Source: an uncultured Gammaproteobacteria bacterium (lineage in GTDB: Bacteria > Pseudomonadota > Gammaproteobacteria > Arenicellales > Poriferihabitantaceae). Taken from it: DNA of 48,780 nucleotides. Both the position numbers and the translations under genes were made by a program. Numbering within the stretch: the first letter of the stretch is position 1; every line of letters begins with the position of its first letter. The notes under the pieces were generated by a model that saw nothing but the letters and a program-made list of their open reading frames with translations, was not told where the DNA came from and made no database searches. The stretch lies in assembly GCA_937992195.1 (NCBI GenBank), contig CALKKV010000041.1:1-48780 (forward strand), in the 5' to 3' direction. Shown here one piece after another: positions 36,028 to 43,905 of the stretch.

Positions 36028-36310
36028 TCTAATTCCTCGTTTGGTTTGATTCACTATACACATAATTTATTGATATGTTTTCTGAATAATACATTTAAAT
36101 TCTATTTTTTTTCTACAATTTTAGTTTCCCCCAAAAAATACCCAACGAAAGAATTAGAAAATTTTTACTTAAATCCCAAAAGCAAATAATAGATGCGTCC
36201 AAAACGGAGGTCTAAGAAACTCGTGGACGTAAGAGGACAAAAGAAAAATTGCTTAACCCATTGAATTACTTACTGAAAGATAGATTACAGCCGATAACAT
36301 AGAGATAGGT

Positions 36311-36418
36311 TCCCCCCATTAAGCACTTGGGGGAACTCAAATGCCCAGGAAATTAAAGAAGTATTGGGAGCAGAGTAAACTGACCGCGATCTCCGTTAAC
36401 ATATCTATTTTCGAGTAA
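36311..36418 (+). mobile_element. Possible remnant of an IS3-family element (left end)
   Basis: tccccccattaa at 36311-36322 is identical to 48481-48492, where it sits at the transposase end of an IS3-like remnant. It is followed by a hairpin with gggggaa, and then an ATG at 36341 that opens a 25-codon frame (MPRKLKKYWEQ...) reminiscent of an orfA start. Decayed; assignment tentative. Confidence 0.35.
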
Positions 36419-36426
36419 AAAACATA

Positions 36427-36478
36427 GGCGTCAAATTTATTTTATGTTTACCGAACGAATAAAATAAATCTGGCGTCT
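36427..36478 (+). repeat. Hairpin repeat, second family
   Basis: Arms ggcgtcaaatttatttta (36427-36444) and an inverted copy (36461-36478) pair at about 15 of 18 positions, with a 16-nt loop. One arm recurs at 31667 and a shorter match lies near 1017. It resembles a REPIN-type hairpin of a separate family. Confidence 0.55.
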
Positions 36479-36766
36479 TAATTCGCTTGTTACTCTGACA
36501 CCGATCTCACTCCGATTTCTGTTATCAGATATTATGGATAGAAACGCATTCAAGTTGACCGTTTAATCTGTCCTTGCATACCAGACACCTAAATTGTGAA
36601 CTAGTGCATAGTTTCTTCAAATAGGCGTTGCTAGACTTGTTTTTTACTATTCAAATAAGTCGAGAATTAAGTTTGAACTGATATCAGATAGTGATGTAAT
36701 TCGCGAAGCTAAAAGTCGGTATACCAACTGCGGTTGTCGGACAACTGCTAAAACACGGAGTTCGTT

Positions 36767-37612
36767 ATGTCAGGAGAGATGAAGTATCGGTTGAGGGTGG
36801 ATGCGCTAACACTTCCACACATGTCTCGCTACGCAACAGCGATTGAGGTATCAAAGGATATCAGTGACAACCGGGGTTATTTTCATTTTGCAGGCCTCCA
36901 CGGTGCCCCTGGTCGGTGGTGCTGGCACCATCAGTTTTCCCAGCAATCTAACCTGTCCGGCAGAGTTTTTCTTCCGTGGCATCGTGCTTATCTTCATCGC
37001 CTTGAGCAATCACTCCAGGATATAGATTTCGAGTGTGCCATACCTTGGTGGGACTGGACATTATCAGAGGGAATTCCAGAGGCTTTCTCTTCAAACGACT
37101 TTGAAGGAAGGAACAACCCATTACAAAAAACGAGAATACAGCTGTTTCCGCCTCAGGTGCCAAACGCCGTTGATCAGGAAACCTTTAGGAATCCGGATCC
37201 GAACCTACCAGTTTTTAGTTTCCCGGCAGCAGATGTAAACGAAGATGGTCGTGCAACGCTGGCCGAGGTCACCGATTACCTTGTCAACGAAGTGACAAGA
37301 TTTGAAGTCTTTAACGATTTGCTCGAAACAATTCATGATTTCATCCACGTCTATGTAGGCGGGTCCATGGCGGATGTCACATTTGCCGCATTTGACCCAA
37401 TATTTTATTCCCATCATTGCATGATTGACAGGATATGGGCGCAGTGGCAAGCCGTACATGGGATCGATAATTATCCTAACGGACTAAAGTCAATTGTTCT
37501 GGAACCATTCGGATTGACAGTGGAAGAAGTTCTTAACTTTGAGACTTTGGGATACGAGTATGCCGACAGTGTCTCTGACATAGACATAGGCGGTTCGCCA
37601 ATAGAGGGTTAA
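36767..37612 (+). CDS. Tyrosinase (type-3 copper oxidase)
   Basis: 281 residues, a core tyrosinase domain without signal peptide. CuA ligands: H45 (LHG), H54 or H55, and H72 in FLPWHRAYL. CuB ligands: H190 and H194 in IHDFIHVYV, and H216/H217 in FYSHHCMIDRIW. C52-x-H54 could form the Cys-His thioether found in some type-3 copper enzymes. The enzyme would oxidise phenols to quinones. Odd features: an EF-hand-like loop DVNEDGRATLAE at 156-167 between the copper sites, and a longer spacing between the second and third CuA histidines. It has a good ribosome binding site (ggag) and is followed 2 bp later by a companion protein. Confidence 0.93.
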   Translation: MSGEMKYRLRVDALTLPHMSRYATAIEVSKDISDNRGYFHFAGLHGAPGRWCWHHQFSQQSNLSGRVFLPWHRAYLHRLEQSLQDIDFECAIPWWDWTLSEGIPEAFSSNDFEGRNNPLQKTRIQLFPPQVPNAVDQETFRNPDPNLPVFSFPAADVNEDGRATLAEVTDYLVNEVTRFEVFNDLLETIHDFIHVYVGGSMADVTFAAFDPIFYSHHCMIDRIWAQWQAVHGIDNYPNGLKSIVLEPFGLTVEEVLNFETLGYEYADSVSDIDIGGSPIEG

Positions 37613-37614
37613 AA

Positions 37615-38064
37615 ATGATTCAAGAAAGATATAAATTTCAGAATGTATCAATTGCAAATATTAACCCCAGCTTCCAGGAAGCCTATCTGGAAATTTTCGG
37701 AATAAATCACCTCCGGCCAAGTTATACAGCCTGGATTTTTTTCAGAAAGAATCTGACCAAGCGTGTTTCCCCTGGTAACAAGGGGTTTGCAGGTACCTTA
37801 GCCGTATTTGGTCATTCTGAGTGTTGGGGTGGCCCCGGACATTGTCAGAATAGCGAAGAGTTACGAAGATTTGATTCTAGACCTTCAAGCCCAATGACAC
37901 GGGCTTTCAAACGTATACCGGTCGCCCACGCGTTGAAAGCGCAGATTGGTAATAATAAAAGTTCAATAGATATTTGCATTTACGCATTCTCCCGAGAACT
38001 CTGGCCATCACAGGGAAAACAGAAATTACTTTGTTGCAAGGGGTTACAGCTCGTTACATTCTGA
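37615..38064 (+). CDS. Tyrosinase companion protein, possible detached C-terminal shielding domain
   Basis: 149 residues, coupled to the tyrosinase gene (2-bp gap, different frame, own Shine-Dalgarno-like agaggg). It starts YKFQNVSIANINPSFQEAYLEI. The middle YTAWIFFRKNL followed by FAGTLAVFGHSECWGGPGHC resembles the beta-sandwich C-terminal domain that covers the active site in some tyrosinases. The C-x6-C block (SECWGGPGHCQ) could bind copper or form a disulfide. In organisms with single-chain enzymes this domain is fused. The family match is by pattern only. Confidence 0.6.
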   Translation: MIQERYKFQNVSIANINPSFQEAYLEIFGINHLRPSYTAWIFFRKNLTKRVSPGNKGFAGTLAVFGHSECWGGPGHCQNSEELRRFDSRPSSPMTRAFKRIPVAHALKAQIGNNKSSIDICIYAFSRELWPSQGKQKLLCCKGLQLVTF

Positions 38065-38097
38065 TTCATCCCTCTCGCCTCACTTAGCGTTATCGGT

Positions 38098-38179
38098 GTT
38101 ATCGGTGTCAGAGCATTAATGTTCAGTTTTCCGACCTCGTTATCGGTGTCAGAGCATTAATGTTCAGTTTTCCGACCTG
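38098..38179 (+). repeat. 41-bp tandem repeat carrying the REP core
   Basis: Two near-identical 41-bp units (38098-38138 and 38139-38179) each contain gtgtcagagcattaatgttc followed by agttttccgacct. They differ only at the last base. A partial extra tatcggtg precedes them. This is the transposase-end side of a decayed RAYT element. Confidence 0.85.
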
Positions 38180-38395
38180 GTTTCTCGGGTCTCACTCGTT
38201 GACCATGTATTGCTCCAATTCGATCTTTCACATATCCGCTACAAAAAGCGAGACCGCTTTGTATCGCGCATCTGAGACCGTCGAGAACGTCTTACCCCAA
38301 AATCTCGGTAAATAATTGTCGGTAAGCCGTCAGTCGTCCCTCTGGCGCAGAAGCTAGTGACATGTATTTTTGGTACGATAACTCGACCAGGGATA
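38157..38395 (-). pseudogene. Decayed RAYT transposase fragment
   Basis: The minus strand encodes the last third of a REP-associated tyrosine transposase. After the remnant YPWSSY there is an internal deletion of about 40 bp relative to the intact copy, which shifts the frame. The frame then continues MSLASAPEGRLTAYRQLF, hits a stop after EILG, and resumes in frame as DVLDGLRCAIQSGLAFC up to RVRPEKPGRKTEH. The intact gene at 43219-43905 has the same tail. The stop codon again lies inside the REP core (cattaatg). Everything upstream of YPWSSY, including the HUH motif, is missing. Confidence 0.88.
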
Positions 38396-38400
38396 TGTAA

Positions 38401-38419
38401 ATGCTCTGACGCCGATATC
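38401..38419 (-). repeat. REP tail copy in inverted orientation
   Basis: atgctctgacgccgatatc is the inverted partner of the REP copies at 38098-38179. Together the two ends bracket the RAYT remnant. Confidence 0.7.
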
Positions 38420-38461
38420 GTGATGCCGACATCCCATACCTCTCCGTTTACCGTCTATTTA

Positions 38462-39745
38462 TCAACTTGTAATCAAGCCGGGCAACGTCAACGAAATCGC
38501 AGGAATAAAGGTTATCAACATTAGTGCAACAAAGATCGCCAGGTAAAACGGCCAGATCGTTCGTATCGCTTTTTCCATCGGCAGTTTACCAACGGCGCAA
38601 CCCACAAACAAACAGGTACCTACTGGTGGTGTGCACAAACCGAGCCCCAGATTGACTAACAGCAACATACCGAATTGCAACGGATCCATGCCAAGGCTAT
38701 GGGCAACGGGCAGAAAGATCGGAGTGCAGATCAGAATCAGTGCGGCCATATCCATGATCATACCGAGTAGCAGGAGTACGACGTTGATCATTAACAGGAT
38801 TAGGATCGGGTTTTCTGTAATGCCGGTTAACAGCTCTACGGTCATCGTCGGGACGCGGTAGAACGTCAGCATGTAGGCAAAGGCGCCTGCGCATGCAATT
38901 AGTATCATCACCATTGAAGTGGTTCGCACTGACTGGATTACAGCAGTTTGAAAGTTCTTCCAGTTGAGGCTGCGGTATACCAGCAAGGTTACGATAAACG
39001 CATACAATGCACCAAAAGCGCCGGACTCGGTCACGGTAAAAACACCTGACAGTACACCGCCCACAATTATCACCGCAGTCATCAGGCCAGGAATGGCAGC
39101 TGCGAAAGTTAACGCTAGCGCGGTCAGGCCGGGGAATTTTTCTGCACGGTATCCGCGCTTAACTGCCACTACGTAAGCCGCAACCGCAAGGCAAATACAC
39201 ATCAGCACGCCGGGCACAACACCTGCCAGAAACAGTTGTGAGATAGAAACAGCGCCCCCCGTTGCAAGAGCGAAAATAATCATATTGTGACTAGGCGGAA
39301 TAATGATCCCGGCGATGGAGGAAGTTACGGTGACATTGACCGCATAGTCGGCGTCATAACCCTTGTCTTTCATAACCGGAACAAGTATCGAACCCAACGC
39401 CGAGATATCTGCAATTGCAGAACCGGAGATACCGCCAAACAACATGGAAGAAAACACGTTCACTATGCCAAGACCACCACGTACTGCGCCAACAGCGGCT
39501 TGTGCAAAACGCACCAAGCGCATGGCTATTCCACCGTGAAACATGAGTTCACCAGCGAAAATAAAAAATGGAATCGCCATCAATGAAAACACATTGATGC
39601 CCGAGACAATGCGTTGGAAGACGACGAATAGCGGCAATCCTTCATGAAAGAATGCCACAAGTGCAGAGATACCCAACGCAAAGGCAACAGGCACCCCGAT
39701 AACAACGCAAAGGGCAAACACCCCAAGAAGAAGAAGGAGTCCCAT
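38462..39745 (-). CDS. TRAP transporter large permease (DctM), system 3
   Basis: 427 residues, about 12 membrane segments, with DctM motifs: MAIPFFIFAGELM, FGGISGSAIADISALGS, GIIIPPSHNMIIFA and CTPPVGTCLFVGC. It is the channel subunit of TRAP system 3. It follows dctQ by 8 bp. The downstream end abuts a REP/RAYT remnant. Confidence 0.95.
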   Translation of the reverse strand: MGLLLLLGVFALCVVIGVPVAFALGISALVAFFHEGLPLFVVFQRIVSGINVFSLMAIPFFIFAGELMFHGGIAMRLVRFAQAAVGAVRGGLGIVNVFSSMLFGGISGSAIADISALGSILVPVMKDKGYDADYAVNVTVTSSIAGIIIPPSHNMIIFALATGGAVSISQLFLAGVVPGVLMCICLAVAAYVVAVKRGYRAEKFPGLTALALTFAAAIPGLMTAVIIVGGVLSGVFTVTESGAFGALYAFIVTLLVYRSLNWKNFQTAVIQSVRTTSMVMILIACAGAFAYMLTFYRVPTMTVELLTGITENPILILLMINVVLLLLGMIMDMAALILICTPIFLPVAHSLGMDPLQFGMLLLVNLGLGLCTPPVGTCLFVGCAVGKLPMEKAIRTIWPFYLAIFVALMLITFIPAISLTLPGLITS

Positions 39746-39753
39746 AACTATTA

Positions 39754-40281
39754 CTATTCTATGCTGTCTTTCCGCTCGTCACGCCCAAGCAACAGACGAA
39801 TCAAGTGACTAGTCGAAAATAAAAAAATTAGTGCCCCGCAGATGGTCAGCGGTAACGAACGTAAGCCCTCGGACCACTGAATTAGCGGGATTAGCGTATT
39901 CCATTTAAACTGGGTGAGCTCAAGGCCATACCAGAACATCAACGCACCAAAGCTCAACATTAATAAGTCAGTAATAAAAACAAATACCGTGCGCACCGGA
40001 GTTGGTGCAATGTTACGAAACGCAACTACAGAAAGATGGGTATGTTCATGCACGCCCGCCGCTGCACCTAGAAATGCGATGACCATGACCAACAGTAGAG
40101 AGACTTGTTCAACCCAAGTCGGCGTATCGTTCAATACGTACCGGCCGAAAACCAGCCAGGCGAAAATTGCTGTCATGACCACCAGTGCAACACCAGCCAA
40201 CAGGAAGCAAATCCGTGCTAGGAGAGTATTTGTCGTATCCAGTCGCCGCACAAATGCCGGCGGCTCAGGCGTTTCACTCAT
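39754..40281 (-). CDS. TRAP transporter small permease (DctQ), system 3
   Basis: 175 residues with four membrane segments (about 19-43, 57-73, 93-116 and 141-163). It starts at ATG 40281 with gaggg six bases upstream. It is separated from dctP by 75 bp containing a strong hairpin (40302-40330). Confidence 0.92.
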   Translation of the reverse strand: MSETPEPPAFVRRLDTTNTLLARICFLLAGVALVVMTAIFAWLVFGRYVLNDTPTWVEQVSLLLVMVIAFLGAAAGVHEHTHLSVVAFRNIAPTPVRTVFVFITDLLMLSFGALMFWYGLELTQFKWNTLIPLIQWSEGLRSLPLTICGALIFLFSTSHLIRLLLGRDERKDSIE

Positions 40282-40301
40282 TGCATACCCTCAGTGAAAA
40301 A

Positions 40302-40330
40302 CGCCCGGAATCCTTCAGTGGAACCGGGCG
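40302..40330 (-). terminator. Attenuator-type terminator between dctP and dctQ (system 3)
   Basis: A 7-bp outer stem cgcccgg/ccgggcg with an additional inner GG/CC pairing. On the minus strand it is followed directly by gtttttcac. As in system 1, it sits just after the binding-protein gene, expected to favour its expression over that of the permease genes. Confidence 0.75.
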
Positions 40331-40356
40331 AGATCAAGTTCGATAGTGATCCGATA

Positions 40357-41337
40357 TTACTCAGTCGACTGGGCGATTTCCACCAGCTTAGCCATATCGG
40401 GGTTTGCCGCGAGGTACTCGTCATACACTGCAGTCATCGCAGCCTGGAAAGGACCTTTATCAGCGACTTCATTCACTTTAACACCGGCAGCCTCAACATC
40501 TTTTCTCGCCTGTTCGGACTGAACGGCCCACAGTTCCCGCTGATACACTGCAGCTTCTTCAGCAGCACCTCTCACAGCGGCTTGCATCTCTGCAGACAGA
40601 GCTTCAAACTTTTTGGTGTTAACACAAATGCACTCTGGAATGATGAGATGCTCACTCAGCGAATAGTGCGTGGTGACTTCGTAGTGCCCAACGTTTTTGA
40701 ACGAAGGAAAGTTATTTTCTGCACCATCAACAACACCTGTCTTCAACGCCTGCTGTACTTCTGAGAACGCCATGGGGGAAGGGTTACCGCCCATTGCTGA
40801 AATCATGGAGGTGTACAGGTCATTGTTCATCACGCGAATCTTTAGACCTTCTACATCAGCAGGTGTATTGATCGGCTTCTGGCTATAGAAAGACCGTGCG
40901 CCAGCATCAACCCAGGCCAGCGGCAACACACCGGCATCGGCCATAGCCTTTGACATGATGTCACCCGCTTCGCCGTCAAGAACACGAAACATGTGTGGGA
41001 CACTTTTGAAAATAAACGGAAGCGAGACCAGATTGGCTTCTTTTACCATTGGTCCGATCGGGCCCAGGTTGAAGTTACCGATTTCAATTGCACCAATGCG
41101 AACCTGTTCTAGTGCATCAGGCTGTGAACCCAATACTCCGCCGTGAAACACTTCAACTGTGATTTCACCGTTAGTGGCATCTTTGACTAACTCCGAAAAG
41201 CGATCCATTGCCGCGGTATTTGGATGGCCGTCGTGATGGATATTCCAGGCGCGCCAGTTTGCGGCAGAAGCCACACCGGACACGAGAGTCAGCGCCATCG
41301 CTGCGCCAAGTAGTGTTGTGGAAAATTTTCTAATCAT
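40357..41337 (-). CDS. TRAP transporter solute-binding protein (DctP family), system 3
   Basis: 326 residues from the ATG at 41337, which has ggag six bases upstream; a further in-frame ATG at 41349 contributes that ggag and is a worse start. Signal peptide with cleavage after GVASA. Receptor features: the conserved GLKIRVMNND (Arg for the carboxylate), LKTGVVDGAENN in the second lobe and a mature start ANWRAWNIHHDGHPNT. The subfamily with a DGHPNT-type opening often takes up sugar acids or C4-like acids. A short-chain dehydrogenase and an FCD regulator in the same cluster fit a sugar-acid or hydroxy-acid substrate, but this is inference. Confidence 0.94.
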   Translation of the reverse strand: MIRKFSTTLLGAAMALTLVSGVASAANWRAWNIHHDGHPNTAAMDRFSELVKDATNGEITVEVFHGGVLGSQPDALEQVRIGAIEIGNFNLGPIGPMVKEANLVSLPFIFKSVPHMFRVLDGEAGDIMSKAMADAGVLPLAWVDAGARSFYSQKPINTPADVEGLKIRVMNNDLYTSMISAMGGNPSPMAFSEVQQALKTGVVDGAENNFPSFKNVGHYEVTTHYSLSEHLIIPECICVNTKKFEALSAEMQAAVRGAAEEAAVYQRELWAVQSEQARKDVEAAGVKVNEVADKGPFQAAMTAVYDEYLAANPDMAKLVEIAQSTE

Positions 41338-41413
41338 GGTTTTCTCCATTAGGTGATGTAAATTGGTTTCGCTGTTGTTAGGGAAAATTTTTTTAAACTG
41401 CTGTTCGCGTTAA

Positions 41414-42193
41414 TCAGGAAAAAAGCATTCCGCCATTGATATCAATGTTGCTGCCGGTAATGAATGCCGCCTCGTCGGTTGCTAGATATGACACCAGATT
41501 GGCAACGTCTTCTGGCGTTCCTTCGCGCTTTAATGGCGTAACGTTCGCAACATGCGTACGAACTTCTGGCTTGGTAAAAGTGTTATGGAAATCGGTATCG
41601 ATCATTCCTGGGCACACCGAGTTCACCCGAATACCTGGCCCAAGTTCTTTGGCAAGTGCTCTGGTGAACGTCATTACTGCGCCTTTGGATGCTGCATATG
41701 CTGACGCCCCTGGCCCGCCGCCGTCGCGACCGGCCTGACTGGCAAGACCGACCACAGCACCACCGTTTTCTTGCATGTAAGGAAGGGTTGCTTTGGTGAT
41801 TCGTACGAACGAAGTAGCGTTAAGTGACATCACATAGTCCCAGTGTTCGATGTCCATTTCCGCGAGTGTTTTGCGCGCGACTAATCCGCCGGTCACATGC
41901 ACAACAACATCAATGTGCCCACCAAAGGTCTCGACTGTCTTTGCAACCAATGCTGCAACATCTGTAGCAGATGTCATATCGCCCTGCATGGCGAATGCGC
42001 GACCACCTGTGGCACTAATTTCTTGTACCGCGCTATCTGCTCCCTCTGAAGAATGATGATAGTTGATCGCAACCGCTGCTCCTTCCGCCGCCAGTTTCAG
42101 TGCACAGGCTCTGCCAATATCCCTGCCCCCGCCAGTAACGACAGCCACCTTTCCGGCCAATTTGCTTATTGATTCTTGTTGTTTCTGAGTCAT
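41414..42193 (-). CDS. Short-chain dehydrogenase/reductase (SDR)
   Basis: 259 residues of the classical SDR family. The nucleotide-binding motif is TGGGRDIG (20-27). The catalytic set is S152, Y166 and K170 (YAASK) with N124. It oxidises an alcohol or reduces a ketone with NAD(P). It is the first gene of the TRAP system 3 operon (77 bp before dctP), so it probably handles the imported substrate. The promoter with palindrome lies 65 bp upstream. Ribosome binding site aaagga. Confidence 0.93.
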   Translation of the reverse strand: MTQKQQESISKLAGKVAVVTGGGRDIGRACALKLAAEGAAVAINYHHSSEGADSAVQEISATGGRAFAMQGDMTSATDVAALVAKTVETFGGHIDVVVHVTGGLVARKTLAEMDIEHWDYVMSLNATSFVRITKATLPYMQENGGAVVGLASQAGRDGGGPGASAYAASKGAVMTFTRALAKELGPGIRVNSVCPGMIDTDFHNTFTKPEVRTHVANVTPLKREGTPEDVANLVSYLATDEAAFITGSNIDINGGMLFS

Positions 42194-42257
42194 TATTTCC
42201 TTTTCTCGCGCGCAGTCAGTGGTTTTGGTATTTGTAATATCTTATGTTATTCGGCAT

Positions 42258-42286
42258 ATTAGAAGACTAGTATACTAGTTTGTCAA
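42258..42286 (-). promoter_or_regulatory. Promoter with embedded palindromic operator for the SDR-TRAP operon
   Basis: On the minus strand ttgaca (plus 42281-42286) and tctaat (plus 42258-42263) are separated by exactly 17 nt, a near-consensus sigma-70 promoter. The 14-bp perfect palindrome actagtatactagt (42266-42279) lies wholly within the spacer. Its core tagtatacta resembles GntR/FCD operator sites of the T-x-G-T-A-T-A-C-x-A kind. The divergent GntR gene is the natural repressor. Confidence 0.8.
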
Positions 42287-42435
42287 TAGACCGCAATATG
42301 GCTATCCTGAACATTCGGGGGTTGTATTCCTGCAGCCAGTGTTGAGAATCGTGGACGCCTTGGTGATGCGGTGATTCAGACTGTCTGTTGACTGCTCTTG
42401 TCCAGAATCAATTAACGAAATCAAAGAACTGCTGG

Positions 42436-43116
42436 ATGTTGAATCTCGCCGAGAACTTACAAAGACGCACCGCTACGGATATGGTCTTCGACCACCTGCA
42501 TGAAGAGATCGCTTCATTGAAGCTACTTCCGGGAGCGAAATTATCAGAAACCGAAATCGCGCAGCGATTCGGAGTTTCCAGACAACCAGTGCGAGATGCG
42601 TTTAGTCGACTGGAAAATCTTGATCTTTTGTTGATTCGACCTCAGCGCGCTACCGTGGTACGTCGCTTTTCAATGCAACGCATTGCAGACGCGCGCTTTG
42701 TGCGACTAGCGGTTGAACTTGAAGTCATCCGTCAGGCCTGTTCCCTATGGGATAACGAACGCGCGCGAATATTAGACCAGAATTTGCAACAACAACATCA
42801 AGCCGTCATCGACGGTCAAACCGATCGGTTTCACATTCTGGATTATGAATTTCACAAATTAATCTGCGAGCTTGGAGGCTGCGCCCCAGCATTTAATACG
42901 ATTCAGGAATCCAAGAAAAAGGTCACCCGTCTGTGCGTATTGAGCTTGGATAGAAAGAATGAATCTGCAGGTCTTCTGGAAGATCATCGCAAACTTGCAG
43001 AGGCAATAAAGAAAGGTGATCCGGAAGAAGCAACCGCTGTCGCGCGACAGCATCTGGCGCGCCTGGATGATGTGATTGCTGACATTCATGCGAAGCACTC
43101 GGAGTATTTCGAATAA
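42436..43116 (+). CDS. GntR-family regulator, FCD subfamily
   Basis: 226 residues from the ATG at 42436; the open frame continues upstream to a TTG at 42388, but that adds 16 residues unlikely to belong to the domain. The winged helix spans about the first 70 residues with LLPGAKLSETEIAQRFGVSRQPVRDAFSRLE. The C-terminal helical FCD domain binds the effector, usually with a metal held by His residues (e.g. FHKLICELGG). It is divergent from the SDR/TRAP operon, so it probably represses it at the palindrome and is relieved by the substrate. Confidence 0.93.
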   Translation: MLNLAENLQRRTATDMVFDHLHEEIASLKLLPGAKLSETEIAQRFGVSRQPVRDAFSRLENLDLLLIRPQRATVVRRFSMQRIADARFVRLAVELEVIRQACSLWDNERARILDQNLQQQHQAVIDGQTDRFHILDYEFHKLICELGGCAPAFNTIQESKKKVTRLCVLSLDRKNESAGLLEDHRKLAEAIKKGDPEEATAVARQHLARLDDVIADIHAKHSEYFE

Positions 43117-43131
43117 GTTACTGGGAGTTGT

Positions 43132-43269
43132 GGTATCGGTGTCAGAGCATTAATGTTCAGTTTTCCGGCCTGGTTTTTCGGGTCTCACTCGTTGACCATA
43201 GGTATCGGTGTCAGAGCATTAATGTTCAGTTTTCCGGCCGGGTTTTTCGGGTCTCACTCGTTGACCATA
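43132..43269 (+). repeat. 69-bp tandem duplication with REP core at the RAYT end
   Basis: Two adjacent 69-bp units (43132-43200 and 43201-43269) are identical except for one base. Each begins ggtatcggtgtcagagcatt and continues through the last codons of the transposase gene. The second unit overlaps the gene's 3' end and supplies its stop codon (tta at 43219-43221). Confidence 0.9.
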
Positions 43270-43905
43270 TAATGTTTCAATTTGATCTTTGAAATATTCA
43301 CTACCAAAAGCGAGACCGCTTTGTGTCGCACATCTGAGATCGTCGAGGGCTTCTTGCTCCAAAACCTCGTTAAATAATTCCCGGTAAGCCGTCAGTCGTC
43401 CCTCTGGCGTAGAAGCTAGTGACATGTATATGTTGTGGGGAGTCGTAAGCTTACTTTTCCTTCCAAGCGCATTCGAACTATAACTCGACCAGGGATACTC
43501 ACCTGGATCAACTGCCATCTTCGCTCTTACCGGATTTAATTCGATATATCGATGACATAGGAGAAAATAACTATCTGAATCTACCAGGCAGGATTTAAAC
43601 CGACCTTCCCAGAGCGTCCCGGTCCGGCGATAAAGCTGATTAAAGTATCGAACGTAATAGCTACCAACATACTGCATTAATCTAGAAATGCCAAAATCAC
43701 TTTCAGGAGTGGCTAAAAAATGAATATGATTCGTCATCAAAACCCACGAATGAATCTTGACACCATATGCGGTCGCTCCCTCATTTAGCAAACCCAAATA
43801 GGTAAGATAGTCCTCCTTGCAGACAAAACAAATCTTTCGGTTATTTCCTCTGTGCATCACGTGAACGGGCATGCCCGAGGGGCATAGCCTTGGTAATCTT
43901 GCCAT
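43219..43905 (-). CDS. REP-associated tyrosine transposase (RAYT, Y1 family)
   Basis: 228 residues, full length for RAYTs. The HUH motif is H60-I-H62 in MTNHIHFLATP, and a Tyr-rich stretch follows (GSYYVRYFNQLYRRTGTLWEGRFKS, Y83-Y92). Later comes YIELNPVRAKM and YPWSSY, typical of the family. RAYTs nick REP hairpins and are single-copy, chromosomally maintained relatives of IS200/IS605 transposases. It has an excellent ribosome binding site (aaggagg) five bases before ATG 43905. The gene is bracketed by inverted REP copies (43132-43269 and 43991-44087). Confidence 0.95.
   Translation of the reverse strand: MARLPRLCPSGMPVHVMHRGNNRKICFVCKEDYLTYLGLLNEGATAYGVKIHSWVLMTNHIHFLATPESDFGISRLMQYVGSYYVRYFNQLYRRTGTLWEGRFKSCLVDSDSYFLLCHRYIELNPVRAKMAVDPGEYPWSSYSSNALGRKSKLTTPHNIYMSLASTPEGRLTAYRELFNEVLEQEALDDLRCATQSGLAFGSEYFKDQIETLYGQRVRPEKPGRKTEH

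Larger units (their letters stand above)
36028..36766. other. Repeat- and remnant-rich intergenic region
   Basis: 739 bases upstream of two divergent genes (TRAP dctP and tyrosinase). It holds an IS3-like end (36311-36418), a hairpin repeat (36427-36478) and a short REP-like fragment ctctgacaccgat at 36493-36505. No gene was seen. Confidence 0.5.
38065..38461. other. Intergenic stretch holding REP copies and a RAYT pseudogene
   Basis: 397 bases between the tyrosinase companion gene and TRAP system 3. Almost all of it is accounted for by the tandem repeat, the RAYT remnant and a terminal REP copy. No other gene is seen. Confidence 0.7.

Noticed and set aside
37615..38064. Reading the companion as a frameshifted part of the tyrosinase gene
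   Set aside because: It has its own start codon and ribosome binding site, and the tyrosinase frame ends cleanly after a complete catalytic domain; a frameshift relic cannot be fully excluded.
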